64,000 bases of DNA from Wyeomyia smithii (Eukaryota > Arthropoda > Insecta > Diptera > Culicidae), in the NCBI RefSeq assembly GCF_029784165.1, contig NC_073696.1, forward strand, positions 150,528,812-150,592,811. Direction: 5' to 3'. Within the stretch, counting starts at the first letter, position 1; every line of letters begins with the position of its first letter. This document shows positions 46,213-56,159 of this stretch, piece by piece. The notes under the pieces were generated by a model. The model made no database searches. It had not been told where the DNA came from and saw only the letters and a program-made list of their open reading frames with translations. The position numbers were made by a program, and so were the translations under genes.

Positions 46213-48561
46213 TTTCTAACCCGCTGTAGAAGAAGAAAGCTTATACCCAAGTTCATCAATATGCTACCATCTACCAAAAGTGAAGCCAGTGAAAGAGCCA
46301 TAAGTAGTGCGAAGAAAACTTGGCTTCTTGAGGAAATAAAGTGTAAACATAAAAAGCTATCAGAAGTGGAGGAGCAGTTATACCCACTCCATATGAAATT
46401 GCTTAAAAAAATAGAATACCATAGTTCAGCTGAGTGTGTAGTGCATAGATGTGTAGAGGAGAAGAAAGAGTGTTGGCGGAAGGTCCTGGATGGCATCCAC
46501 CACAATCTCGACAAGCGAGTGCGCACAACCAAACAGCGACATTGCCAAAAATTACGGTCTCTCGAAAATACACAGGCACAAGGAATGAAGAGATGCGCGC
46601 CACAAATGATAGACAACTTCGTGGTCAATCTCTCTTCCACGCAGTTTACACAGGCTGAGCTGAAGCTGCTTAACAAAGGCCTGAATTTTGCCGTTCCCCC
46701 ACAGTGTGCGCCTCTCGCTGATATGGTCAGTAATATTGAAGCTGCTATTCAGTATGAGCATTTCACACTGCTATCAGCAGTACGGCAGAATGTTAAACAA
46801 TGTATCTCACGAACGGTCAGCAATCGAAATAGTACAGAGAATAACAGTTTTGAGATGTGGTGTACGATCCGCCAGTTAAAAACACGCAACGTGATTTATT
46901 CTCGTGCGGACAAGGGGAATGCTGTTGTGATTATGGACAAGGAAGACTACGAGTCCCGCGTCTGTGACATGATCGAAGTCGGTCCGTACGAGGAACATAA
47001 ATTTAAAAACGGCAAACCTAGGGATCCTCTGAATGCGATGGTCGAGGAAGTAAATTTCGCGCGACAGAAAGTAGCACATTTAATGGGTGAAGAGAGACTC
47101 GAGAGGAAATTTCACGTCCCCAACCCGATGGTGGCTTCGCTATATTGCCTGCCGAAGATCCACAAAAATCCAGTTGGAATGAGACCGATTTCCTCCAACA
47201 TTCGCACACCAACCGAGAAAATGGCAGCGTGGTTGGTGGAAGAAATGAAAAAGTACCCGATAACCCACGGAAAAAGCGTGAAAAATTCTGTAGATTTGGT
47301 TCAGCAACTAGAAGGGTTCAAAATTAAGCGAGGGGAAATTATGCTATCGTTCGATGTCACAGCGCTTTTTCCAAGCATACCGGTTACCGACGCGTTAAAG
47401 AGCTTGCGCCGGCATTTAGAACGCAGCCGGGTGCCACATCACCACATGGAAGCTTACCTTTTAATTGCTGAGGTATGTATGAACCAAAACTACTTCACTT
47501 TTAGAGGAAAATGCTTCAAACAGACGTTCGGCCTAAGTATGGGCTGCAAACTTTCACCGCTGTTAGCCAACGTTTTCATGAGCGATTTTGAAGAGGCCGC
47601 GGGAAGAGAGAATTATTTCCCACGAGTATGGAAAAGATACGTGGATGATGTTTTTGCCCCGGTGAAAGAACGCTACCTACCCCAAACATTAGATCTGCTC
47701 AACTCCCGCCACAACTCAATCAAATTTACGGTAGAGCGGGAAGTTGAGGGTAAATTGCCCTTCCTAGACCTGATGATCACCCGAAAGGAGGATGGCACAT
47801 TGAAGTTTGGGATCTACAGAAAACCGACGTCTACCGACCGTTATATAACGTCCGATTCCAACCACTTTGGGGGACAGAAACAAGCAGCCTTTCATGCCAT
47901 GGCCCACCGGTTGTTTAATGTGCCAATGGAAGCCGAGGAGTTTGCCAAAGAACAGCAACAAATATACAAAGCAGCGGAAAAAAATTGCTACGACAAAAGA
48001 TTCGTGGACAAAATTCTAGGAAAACACAAACGCAAACAAGAGAAACAACAAATCACCACACTATTGCCCGGAAGTAGTGAAATAAAAAGGATCAGTTTAC
48101 CATTCTACCCCAAAGTAACCAACCGAATAAAAAATACACTGAGAAGACTTAATTTTCAAATCGTGCACAAAAGCGAAAACACATTGCGGGACTTGCTATG
48201 CAATTTAAAAGACAAAGTTCCCCCAGATGAGCATTCCGGAATATACCGGATTCCATGCCAGAATTGTCCCTCGGTGTATATCGGGCAAACTCGACGCAAG
48301 GTGAAAGTGCGAATCAAAGAACATAAACATGCCGTTGATAATGCAAAGTCCTGCGAATCTAGTGTAGCCGCCCACACCGTAACTTTAGACCACCAAATAG
48401 ACTGGAAAAACGCGAAAATTATTAAAAACATAAGGAAAACGTCCCACTTAAACGCTTGGGAATCGCTTCACATCAGTAATTCGACAGAACCGCTGATGAA
48501 CGAAGACGATCCCCCCATCACATCCTGCCTATTTAACATACTAAAGCGGAGAATCCCGTAG
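46072..48561 (+). CDS. PLE RT/GIY-YIG protein, tandem unit 1 (chimeric N-terminus)
   Basis: 829 codons. The first 46 come from antisense sequence of the inverted copy; native sequence starts at QFLTRCRRRK (family residue 27). In family numbering: N-terminal domain to about 250 (LSSTQFTQAELKLLNKGLNF), RT from about 257 (RADKGNAVVIMDKEDY), fingers LPKIHK at 340, motif A SFDVTALF at 406, motif B SMGCKL at 469, catalytic YVDD at 503, then linker, and GIY at 703 with YIG at 716, Arg and Glu following in RRKVKVRIKEHK. This is the only tandem unit without a stop. A Gly-to-Cys change (EKNCYDKRF) is unique to it. A nickase plus RT doing target-primed reverse transcription is the known role of the family. 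Confidence 0.92.
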   Translation: MCYFLSREIYFLDHRIQRIPRFAVFKFMFLVRTDFDHVTDAGLVVFQFLTRCRRRKLIPKFINMLPSTKSEASERAISSAKKTWLLEEIKCKHKKLSEVEEQLYPLHMKLLKKIEYHSSAECVVHRCVEEKKECWRKVLDGIHHNLDKRVRTTKQRHCQKLRSLENTQAQGMKRCAPQMIDNFVVNLSSTQFTQAELKLLNKGLNFAVPPQCAPLADMVSNIEAAIQYEHFTLLSAVRQNVKQCISRTVSNRNSTENNSFEMWCTIRQLKTRNVIYSRADKGNAVVIMDKEDYESRVCDMIEVGPYEEHKFKNGKPRDPLNAMVEEVNFARQKVAHLMGEERLERKFHVPNPMVASLYCLPKIHKNPVGMRPISSNIRTPTEKMAAWLVEEMKKYPITHGKSVKNSVDLVQQLEGFKIKRGEIMLSFDVTALFPSIPVTDALKSLRRHLERSRVPHHHMEAYLLIAEVCMNQNYFTFRGKCFKQTFGLSMGCKLSPLLANVFMSDFEEAAGRENYFPRVWKRYVDDVFAPVKERYLPQTLDLLNSRHNSIKFTVEREVEGKLPFLDLMITRKEDGTLKFGIYRKPTSTDRYITSDSNHFGGQKQAAFHAMAHRLFNVPMEAEEFAKEQQQIYKAAEKNCYDKRFVDKILGKHKRKQEKQQITTLLPGSSEIKRISLPFYPKVTNRIKNTLRRLNFQIVHKSENTLRDLLCNLKDKVPPDEHSGIYRIPCQNCPSVYIGQTRRKVKVRIKEHKHAVDNAKSCESSVAAHTVTLDHQIDWKNAKIIKNIRKTSHLNAWESLHISNSTEPLMNEDDPPITSCLFNILKRRIP

Positions 48562-48623
48562 CATCTCTTTGCTCTCTGACGTATACGAACAACGTATAAA
48601 GAAGTGTAACCAGTCGGACTCTC

Positions 48624-48663
48624 CTCCTGAAGATGGGCAGTATTACGCCCGAAACCGGTCGAG
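48624..48663 (+). ncRNA. Hammerhead-ribozyme-like motif, PLE unit 1
   Basis: CTC, core CTGAAGA, T, stem GGGC-AGTATTAC-GCCC, core GAA, ACCGGT, C, then GAG. Helix I is only CTC/GAG. ACCGGT is self-complementary, so helix III would form between two RNAs. The T at the start of helix II is unpaired, a deviation from the usual G-C. Expected cleavage is after C48660. PLE terminal repeats are known to carry minimal hammerheads. Confidence 0.6.
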
Positions 48664-48790
48664 TTTTAAGGTAAAAATTTTAAAATGTTAAATGTAGTAA
48701 GAACGATAAGTGTTGTGTTTTGTCCCGCGTCGCGTCGTATGAGTGATGTTAGTTCTTATGTTGCATGAAAATACCAAATATTGAAGTGAA

Positions 48791-51220
48791 ATGTCGGTCA
48801 CAACCGCAGAGTGCTTTCGCCTTTATGGCCGATTGGTTACAAAAAAGAGAATGCTACAACTCCACATCCAATTTCTAACCCGCTGTAGAAGAAGAAAGCT
48901 TATACCCAAGTTCATCAATATGCTACCATCTACCAAAAGTGAAGCCAGTGAAAGAGCCATAAGTAGTGCGAAGAAAACTTGGCTTCTTGAGGAAATAAAG
49001 TGTAAACATAAAAAGCTATCAGAAGTGGAGGAGCAGTTATACCCACTCCATATGAAATTGCTTAAAAAAATAGAATACCATAGTTCAGCTGAGTGTGTAG
49101 TGCATAGATGTGTAGAGGAGAAGAAAGAGTGTTGGCGGAAGGTCCTGGATGGCATCCACCACAATCTCGACAAGCGAGTGCGCACAACCAAACAGCGACA
49201 TTGCCAAAAATAACGGTCTCTCGAAAATACACAGGCACAAGGAATGAAGAGATGCGCGCCACAAATGATAGACAACTTCGTGGTCAATCTCTCTTCCACG
49301 CAGTTTACACAGGCTGAGCTGAAGCTGCTTAACAAAGGCCTGAATTTTGCCGTTCCCCCACAGTGTGCGCCTCTCGCTGATATGGTCAGTAATATTGAAG
49401 CTGCTATTCAGTATGAGCATTTCACACTGCAATCAGCAGTACGGCAGAATGTTAAACAATGTATCTCACGAACGGTCAGCAATCGAAATAGTACAGAGAA
49501 TAACAGTTTTGAGATGTGGTGTACGATCCGCCAGTTAAAAACACGCAACGTGATTTATTCTCGTGCGGACAAGGGGAATGCTGTTGTGATTATGGACAAG
49601 GAAGACTACGAGTCCCGCGTCTGTGACATGATCGAAGTCGGTCCGTACGAGGAACATAAATTTAAAAACGGCAAACCTAGGGATCCTCTGAATGCGATGG
49701 TCGAGGAAGTAAATTTCGCGCGACAGAAAGTAGCACATTTAATGGGTGAAGAGAGACTCGAGAGGAAATTTCACGTCCCCAACCCGATGGTGGCTTCGCT
49801 ATATTGCCTGCCAAAGATCCACAAAAATCCAGTTGGAATGAGACCGATTTCCTCCAACATTCGCACACCAACCGAGAAAATGGCAGCGTGGTTGGTGGAA
49901 GAAATGAAAAAGTACCCGATAACCCACGGAAAAAGCGTGAAAAATTCTGTAGATTTGGTTCAGCAACTAGAAGGGTTCAAAATTAAGCGAGGGGAAATTA
50001 TGCTATCGTTCGATGTCACAGCGCTTTTTCCAAGCATACCGGTTACCGACGCGTTAAAGAGCTTGCGCCGGCATTTAGAACGCAGCCGGGTGCCACATCA
50101 CCACATGGAAGCTTACCTTTTAATTGCTGAGGTATGTATGAACCAAAACTACTTCACTTTTAGAGGAAAATGCTTCAAACAGACGTTCGGCCTAAGTATG
50201 GGCTGCAAACTTTCACCGCTGTTAGCCAACGTTTTCATGAGCGATTTCGAAGAGGCCGCGGGAAGAGAGAATTATTTCCCACGAGTATGGAAAAGATACG
50301 TGGATGATGTTTTTGCCCCGGTGAAAGAACGCTACCTACCCCAAACATTAGATCTGCTCAACTCCCGCCACAACTCAATCAAATTTACGGTAGAGCGGGA
50401 AGTTGAGGGTAAATTGCCCTTCCTAGACCTGATGATCACCCGAAAGGAGGATGGCACATTGAAGTTTGGGATCTACAGAAAACCGACGTCTACCGACCGT
50501 TATATAACGTCCGATTCCAACCACTTTGGGGGACAGAAACAAGCAGCCTTTCATGCCATGGCCCACCGGTTGTTTAATGTGCCAATGGAAGCCGAGGAGT
50601 TTGCCAAAGAACAGCAACAAATATACAAAGCAGCGGAAAAAAATGGCTACGACAAAAGATTCGTGGACAAAATTCTAGGAAAACACAAACGCAAACAAGA
50701 GAAACAACAAATCACCACACTATTGCCCGGAAGTAGTGAAATAAAAAGGATCAGTTTACCATTCTACCCCAAAGTAACCAACCGAATAAAAAATACACTG
50801 ATAAGACTTAATTTTCAAATCGTGCACAAAAGCGAAAACACATTGCGGGACTTGCTATGCAATTTAAAAGACAAAGTTCCCCCAGATGAGCATTCCGGAA
50901 TATACCGGATTCCATGCCAGAATTGTCCCTCGGTGTATATCGGGCAAACTCGACGCAAGGTGAAAGTGCGAATCAAAGAACATAAACATGCCGTTGATAA
51001 TGCAAAGTCCTGCGAATCTAGTGTAGCCGCCCACACCGTAACTTTAGACCACCAAATAGACTGGAAAAACGCGAAAATTATTAAAAACATAAGGAAAACG
51101 TCCCACTTAAACGCTTGGGAATCGCTTCACATCAGTAATTCGACAGAACCGCTGATGAACGAAGACGATCCCCCCATCACATCCTGCCTATTTAACATAC
51201 TAAAGCGGAGAATCCCGTAG
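48791..51220 (+). pseudogene. PLE RT/GIY-YIG protein, tandem unit 2 (one stop)
   Basis: Full-length unit of 809 codons plus stop if read through; starts MSVTTAECFRLYGRLV only about 5 nt after the unit junction. Codon 141 is TAA (49211-49213) where the other units have TTA, splitting it into 48791-49213 and 49244-51220. RT and GIY-YIG motifs are otherwise complete, including YVDD. An Arg-to-Ile change (NTLIRLNF) is unique to this copy. Reinitiation at the Met at 49244 would leave RT and endonuclease but lose 151 residues. Confidence 0.92.
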
Positions 51221-51282
51221 CATCTCTTTGCTCTCTGACGTATACGAACAACGTATAAAGAAGTGTAACCAGTCGGACTCTC

Positions 51283-51322
51283 CTCCTGAAGATGGGCAGT
51301 ATTACGCCCGAAACCGGTCGAG
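51283..51322 (+). ncRNA. Hammerhead-ribozyme-like motif, PLE unit 2
   Basis: Identical in sequence to the motif at 48624, offset 2,659 bp. Confidence 0.6.
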
Positions 51323-51449
51323 TTTTAAGGTAAAAATTTTAAAATGTTAAATGTAGTAAGAACGATAAGTGTTCTGTTTTGTCCCGCGTCGCGTCGTATG
51401 AGTGATGTTAGTTCTTACGTTGCACGAAAATACCAAATATTGAAGTGAA

Positions 51450-53879
51450 ATGTCGGTCACAACCGCAGAGTGCTTTCGCCTTTATGGCCGATTGGTTACA
51501 AAAAAGAGAATGCTACAACTCCACATCCAATTTCTAACCCGCTGTAGAAGAAGAAAGCTTATACCCAAGTTCATCAATATGCTACCATCTACCAAAAGTG
51601 AAGCCAGTGAAAGAGCCATAAGTAGTGCGAAGAAAACTTGGCTTCTTGAGGAAATAAAGTGTAAACATAAAAAGCTATCAGAAGTGGAGGAGCAGTTATA
51701 CCCACTCCATATGAAATTGCTTAAAAAAATAGAATACCATAGTTCAGCTGAGTGTGTAGTGCATAGATGTGAAGAGGAGAAGAAAGAGTGTTGGCGGAAG
51801 GTCCTGGATGGCATCCACCACAATCTCGACAAGCGAGTGCGCACAACCAAACAGCGACATTGCCAAAAATTACGGTCTCTCGAAAATACACAGGCACAAG
51901 GAATGAAGAGATGCGCGCCACAAATGATAGACAACTTCGTGGTCAATCTCTCTTCCACGCAGTTTACACAGGCTGAGCTGAAGCTGCTTAACAAAGGCCT
52001 GAATTTTGCCGTTCCCCCACAGTGTGCGCCTCTCGCTGATATGGTCAGTAATATTGAAGCTGCTATTCAGTATGAGCATTTCACACTGCAATCAGCAGTA
52101 CGGCAGAATGTTAAACAATGTATCTCACGAACGGTCAGCAATCGAAATAGTACAGAGAATAACAGTTTTGAGATGTGGTGTACGATCCGCCAGTTAAAAA
52201 CACGCAACGTGATTTATTCTCGTGCGGACAAGGGGAATGCTGTTGTGATTATGGACAAGGAAGACTACGAGTCCCGCGTCTGTGACATGATCGAAGTCGG
52301 TCCGTACGAGGAACATAAATTTAAAAACGGCAAACCTAGGGATCCTCTGAATGCGATGGAGGAGGAAGTAAATTTCGCGCGACAGAAAGTAGCACATTTA
52401 ATGGGTGAAGAGAGACTCGAGAGGAAATTTCACGTCCCCAACCCGATGGTGGCTTCGCTATATTGCCTGCCGAAGATCCACAAAAATCCAGTTGGAATGA
52501 GACCGATTTCCTCCAACATTCGCACACCAACCGAGAAAATGGCAGCGTGGTTGGTGGAAGAAATGAAAAAGTACCCGATAACCCACGGAAAAAGCGTGAA
52601 AAATTCTGTAGATTTGGTTCAGCAACTAGAAGGGTTCAAAATTAAGCGAGGGGAAATTATGGTATCGTTCGATGTCACAGCGCTTTTTCCAAGCATACCG
52701 GTTACCGACGCGTTAAAGAGCTTGCGCCGGCATTTAGAACGCAGCCGGGTGCCACATCACCACATGGAAGCTTACCTTTTAATTGCTGAGGTATGTATGA
52801 ACCAAAACTACTTCACTTTTAGAGGAAAATGCTTCAAACAGACGTTCGGCCTAAGTATGGGCTGCAAACTTTCACCGCTGTTAGCCAACGTTTTCATGAG
52901 CGATTTCGAAGAGGCCGCGGGAAGAGAGAATTAATTCCCACGAGTATGGAAAAGATACGTGGATGATGTTTTTGCCCCGGTGAAAGAACGCTACCTACCC
53001 CAAACATTAGATCTGCTCAACTCCCGCCACAACTCAATCAAATTTACGGTAGAGCGGGAAGTTGAGGGTAAATTGCCCTTCCTAGACCTGATGATCACCC
53101 GAAAGGAGGATGGCACATTGAAGTTTGGGATCTACAGAAAACCGACGTCTACCGACCGTTATATAACGTCCGATTCCAACCACTTTGGGGGACAGAAACA
53201 AGCAGCCTTTCATGCCATGGCCCACCGGTTGTTTAATGTGCCAATGGAAGCCGAGGAGTTTGCCAAAGAACAGCAACAAATATACAAAGCAGCGGAAAAA
53301 AATGGCTACGACAAAAGATTCGTGGACAAAATTCTAGGAAAACACAAACGCAAACAAGAGAAACAACAAATCACCACACTATTGCCCGGAAGTAGTGAAA
53401 TAAAAAGGATCAGTTTACCATTCTACCCCAAAGTAACCAACCGAATAAAAAATACACTGAGAAGACTTAATTTTCAAATCGTGCACAAAAGCGAAAACAC
53501 ATTGCGGGACTTGCTATGCAATTTAAAAGACAAAGTTCCCCCAGATGAGCATTCCGGAATATACCGGATTCCATGCCAGAATTGTCCCTCGGTGTATATC
53601 GGGCAAACTCGACGCAAGGTGAAAGTGCGAATCAAAGAACATAAACATGCCGTTGATAATGCAAAGTCCTGCGAATCTAGTGTAGCCGCCCACACCGTAA
53701 CTTTAGACCACCAAATAGACTGGAAAAACGCGAAAATTATTAAAAACATAAGGAAAACGTCCCACTTAAACGCTTGGGAATCGCTTCACATCAGTAATTC
53801 GACAGAACCGCTGATGAACGAAGACGATCCCCCCATCACATCCTGCCTATTTAACATACTAAAGCGGAGAATCCCGTAG
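51450..53879 (+). pseudogene. PLE RT/GIY-YIG protein, tandem unit 3 (one stop)
   Basis: Same length and start as unit 2. TAA at 52932-52934 replaces a TAT codon (ENYFPRVW in the others), just upstream of motif C, so the ORF is split into 51450-52934 and 52959-53879. The downstream part contains MDDVFA, where the Met at 52959 replaces nothing but is the GTG-Val position misread as a frame start: the native box is YVDD. Val-to-Glu occurs at NAMEEEVNF. A truncated product would lack the catalytic YVDD. Confidence 0.9.
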
Positions 53880-53941
53880 CATCTCTTTGCTCTCTGACGT
53901 ATACGAACAACGTATAAAGAAGTGTAACCAGTCGGACTCTC

Positions 53942-53981
53942 CTCCTGAAGATGGGCAGTATTACGCCCGAAACCGGTCGAG
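53942..53981 (+). ncRNA. Hammerhead-ribozyme-like motif, PLE unit 3
   Basis: Same sequence as the motifs at 48624 and 51283. The unit ends 80 nt further at the target duplication. Confidence 0.6.
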
Positions 53982-54060
53982 TTTTAAGGTAAAAATTTTA
54001 AAATGTTAAATGTAGTAAGAACGATAAGTGTTGTGTTTTGTCCCGCGTCGCGTCGTATGA

Positions 54061-54074
54061 GTTTATCCAATTCA
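54061..54074 (+). repeat. PLE target-site duplication, right
   Basis: Copy of 44356-44369. Confidence 0.85.
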
Positions 54075-54933
54075 TTTGTTTTTCTTGATTTTTTTTTTCT
54101 TCGGTCAAGTCCTCCGTTAAACCTCGAGTAGAAGATATATAGTACACCGACCCTGAAAATATAAACAAGATTCCTATCAGCTTACCGAATATTATACAGT
54201 GAATTATAGTATTTCCTTATACTTATCCGACTTCTGCAGCTTGAAGCTAACGCAACACATTGTTTTCTGTCCATCTTTAACGTCACTACGTTGTTTATTT
54301 TCACGTTGACGTTTAGTCTAATCTGAGTTGACAATAAAACGGTATGAACATGTAACGCTCGAGTGACTCGGCGAGTACAAGTGTGTGAGGGGTGTTTGAG
54401 TTGTGATTTAGTTTGTTTTTTCTCGCAATATTTCTGAAGAAATATTGCAGACGAATTTTGATGATGTTATTTAATGTGGAAAACGCTTGCTGTCGATAAC
54501 TCGAGATTTATTTTGGGGTGATAGCAACCGAGATTCACAAGTTTTGTGGGAAATTTAATGTGGAAAAGGAACATGAGCCGTACATTACCGGGCTAGCAGT
54601 CTGGTGGGGAACATGATTCTGGATTCACAAGTCTATTTTTTTTCAGATTCATGTCTTAAAGTTTCGGCTTTCACTGCTGGAGTATAAGACATGGTCTAGT
54701 CATGGCTACTCCTCTGGAATGCGGCCAATTCCAGACGGAAGTATTTTAATGTTATCGTTTATTGTAGAGTATGAGAGTATTGAGAGTGAATGAGGTTTAT
54801 GACAACATATTTCATAGGTTCTTAAAATTCCAATAGCCAAAATCAATCAAATTTTTCAAATTATTTCTCCTACGAAAATTTGATTGAAACTTTTAATTTT
54901 CCATCAAATTTTCGTACCATTAGTATGGGATGA
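54075..54933 (+). other. Interior of the non-autonomous LTR element, right part
   Basis: No coding frame. Just before the LTR lies a perfect inverted repeat TACGAAAATTTGAT/ATCAAATTTTCGTA (54871-54884, 54903-54916). A clear polypurine tract is not seen; only TATGGGATGA precedes the LTR. Confidence 0.5.
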
Positions 54934-55802
54934 TGTAACATGGTCACATTTTGACTTATATAGATATTGTACAAATGCATGATTAGAGTTATTTCAATGT
55001 TAGGAATTATTATTATAGTATGATTGTTTTCCGTATTGTTCACCAAAATCTTCGTTGTATTCTGGTTCACTATTGTGGTGATAATTATTACACCAACTTC
55101 AAATCGAATATCTAGATAAGAATGGCACAAGACGCAAGTATGCAAATATCTCAGACACGCACCTTTTCGAGCGAACGTACAAAGCTTATGCGGCTTTCTG
55201 CTGCGGTTCGCATAGCTTCTATGAAAGTCCCTGCTGCGTGAACACTTAACCAGAGGATACTCGGTTAATCTTTATTCCGTCTTTCCACGGTATTCTCTCC
55301 GTCGGGCAAGATCTCTCTTAGTAGGGGAATTCTTAGTAGTCGGCAAAATCTGAGATGGCTTAATTTAAACGGCTTGAACGAAAAAGAGATGCCAGTCCGG
55401 ATTAACAACGAATTGGTTTTTGGGAGAACCTGTCGTTTGGGAAGGTCGTTGTCCTGTTTCGGCTAGATAACGTACTTCCGGTTCAAATTTCCCGAAGATT
55501 GCTCACTATTTAACTGAGGGATTCTCGCAGCGTCCAGCTTTATTTAACCTGGTTCGCGAATGTAAGTGGAGTGGATCCGCGCGTTGTCGAGTGATAGAAA
55601 ATAATTAGGTAAAGTGAGTGAAGTTTTTACAGTCTAGCCAGTAACAGTGATGTTTTTCCCCCCGTAAATAGGAGACAGAATTTAGTGCCTAGGATAATTT
55701 GTGCGGTATCGTGTGCGTGAAAGGCCTGAGAATATAAGGTAAAATTGATTAAAAAAATAATTTCGTACACCGCGCCCTAACGCGTTTGAACAGCCGTTCA
55801 AA
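54934..55802 (+). repeat. 3' LTR, truncated
   Basis: Matches the first ~870 native bases of the left LTR, without the MITE, and stops within the second arm of the GTTTGAAC/GTTCAAAC hairpin. The sequence after 55802 is unrelated. Confidence 0.8.
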
Positions 55803-56159
55803 GATTTTCAATGAGTAAATATATATTTAACTAGCTGATACCCGGCCCGCGTTGCTGCGCCTCTTAGCCTATGACTTCAATTACATATCTCTCAACATTG
55901 CAGTAAAAACAAAACTTAAATTTTCATAAATCAAATTCATAATGACTTCGTAAAAATGTAATTTAAATTTAAATTCGTTAAAATGTAAATTTAAATTTAC
56001 ATTTCTTTACATGCACATAAGGAGAAAATTGAAAACTAAACCATTATGTGTTTTCATTTGTAATGGAATTTTTCGGAAATTCTGCCATATGTTTGGTCAG
56101 CGATAGATTCAGCATTGTCTTAATCCTTAATCAAGCAGCACGTGAAAAGGGATTAAGGT
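55803..56159. other. Gap with a common insect repeat phrase
   Basis: Contains CTAGCTGATACCCGGCCCGC at about 55832, a phrase type widespread in insect interspersed repeats, followed by AT-rich sequence with internal ATTTAAATTTAAATT repeats. No gene. Confidence 0.4.

Larger units (their letters stand above)
44370..54061. mobile_element. Penelope-like element array: one inverted plus three tandem copies
   Basis: Left to right: a 5'-truncated copy in minus orientation (44370-46210), joined head-to-head through a TCC overlap to a 5'-truncated forward copy, then two further forward copies at an exact 2,659-bp step; the last lacks about 30-40 nt of its 3' end. The block is flanked by one 13-14-bp duplication, so it integrated, or grew, as a unit. 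Inverted plus tandem copies are known for Penelope elements. Copies differ at about 16 positions seen by eye. Confidence 0.93.
40721..55802 (+). mobile_element. Non-autonomous LTR retrotransposon, 3' LTR truncated
   Basis: Two direct repeats (40721-43010 and 54934-55802) start TGTAAYATGGTCACATTTTG. The left one ends in TTACA, the inverse of TGTAA, and is followed after three T's by a Lys-type primer site. Outside the inserted PLE array the interior is only about 2.2 kb with no gag or pol. This fits a LARD-like element moved in trans, or one whose coding part was deleted. Confidence 0.7.

Noticed and set aside
46179..46676. 165-170 codon minus-strand frames over the PLE N-terminal region, repeated in each unit
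   Set aside because: They are antisense shadows of the PLE protein; their conservation between units follows from near-identical DNA.
54871..54916. Perfect 14-bp inverted repeat as a terminator or MITE
   Set aside because: No target duplication and no gene upstream; kept only as a note in the LTR element interior.
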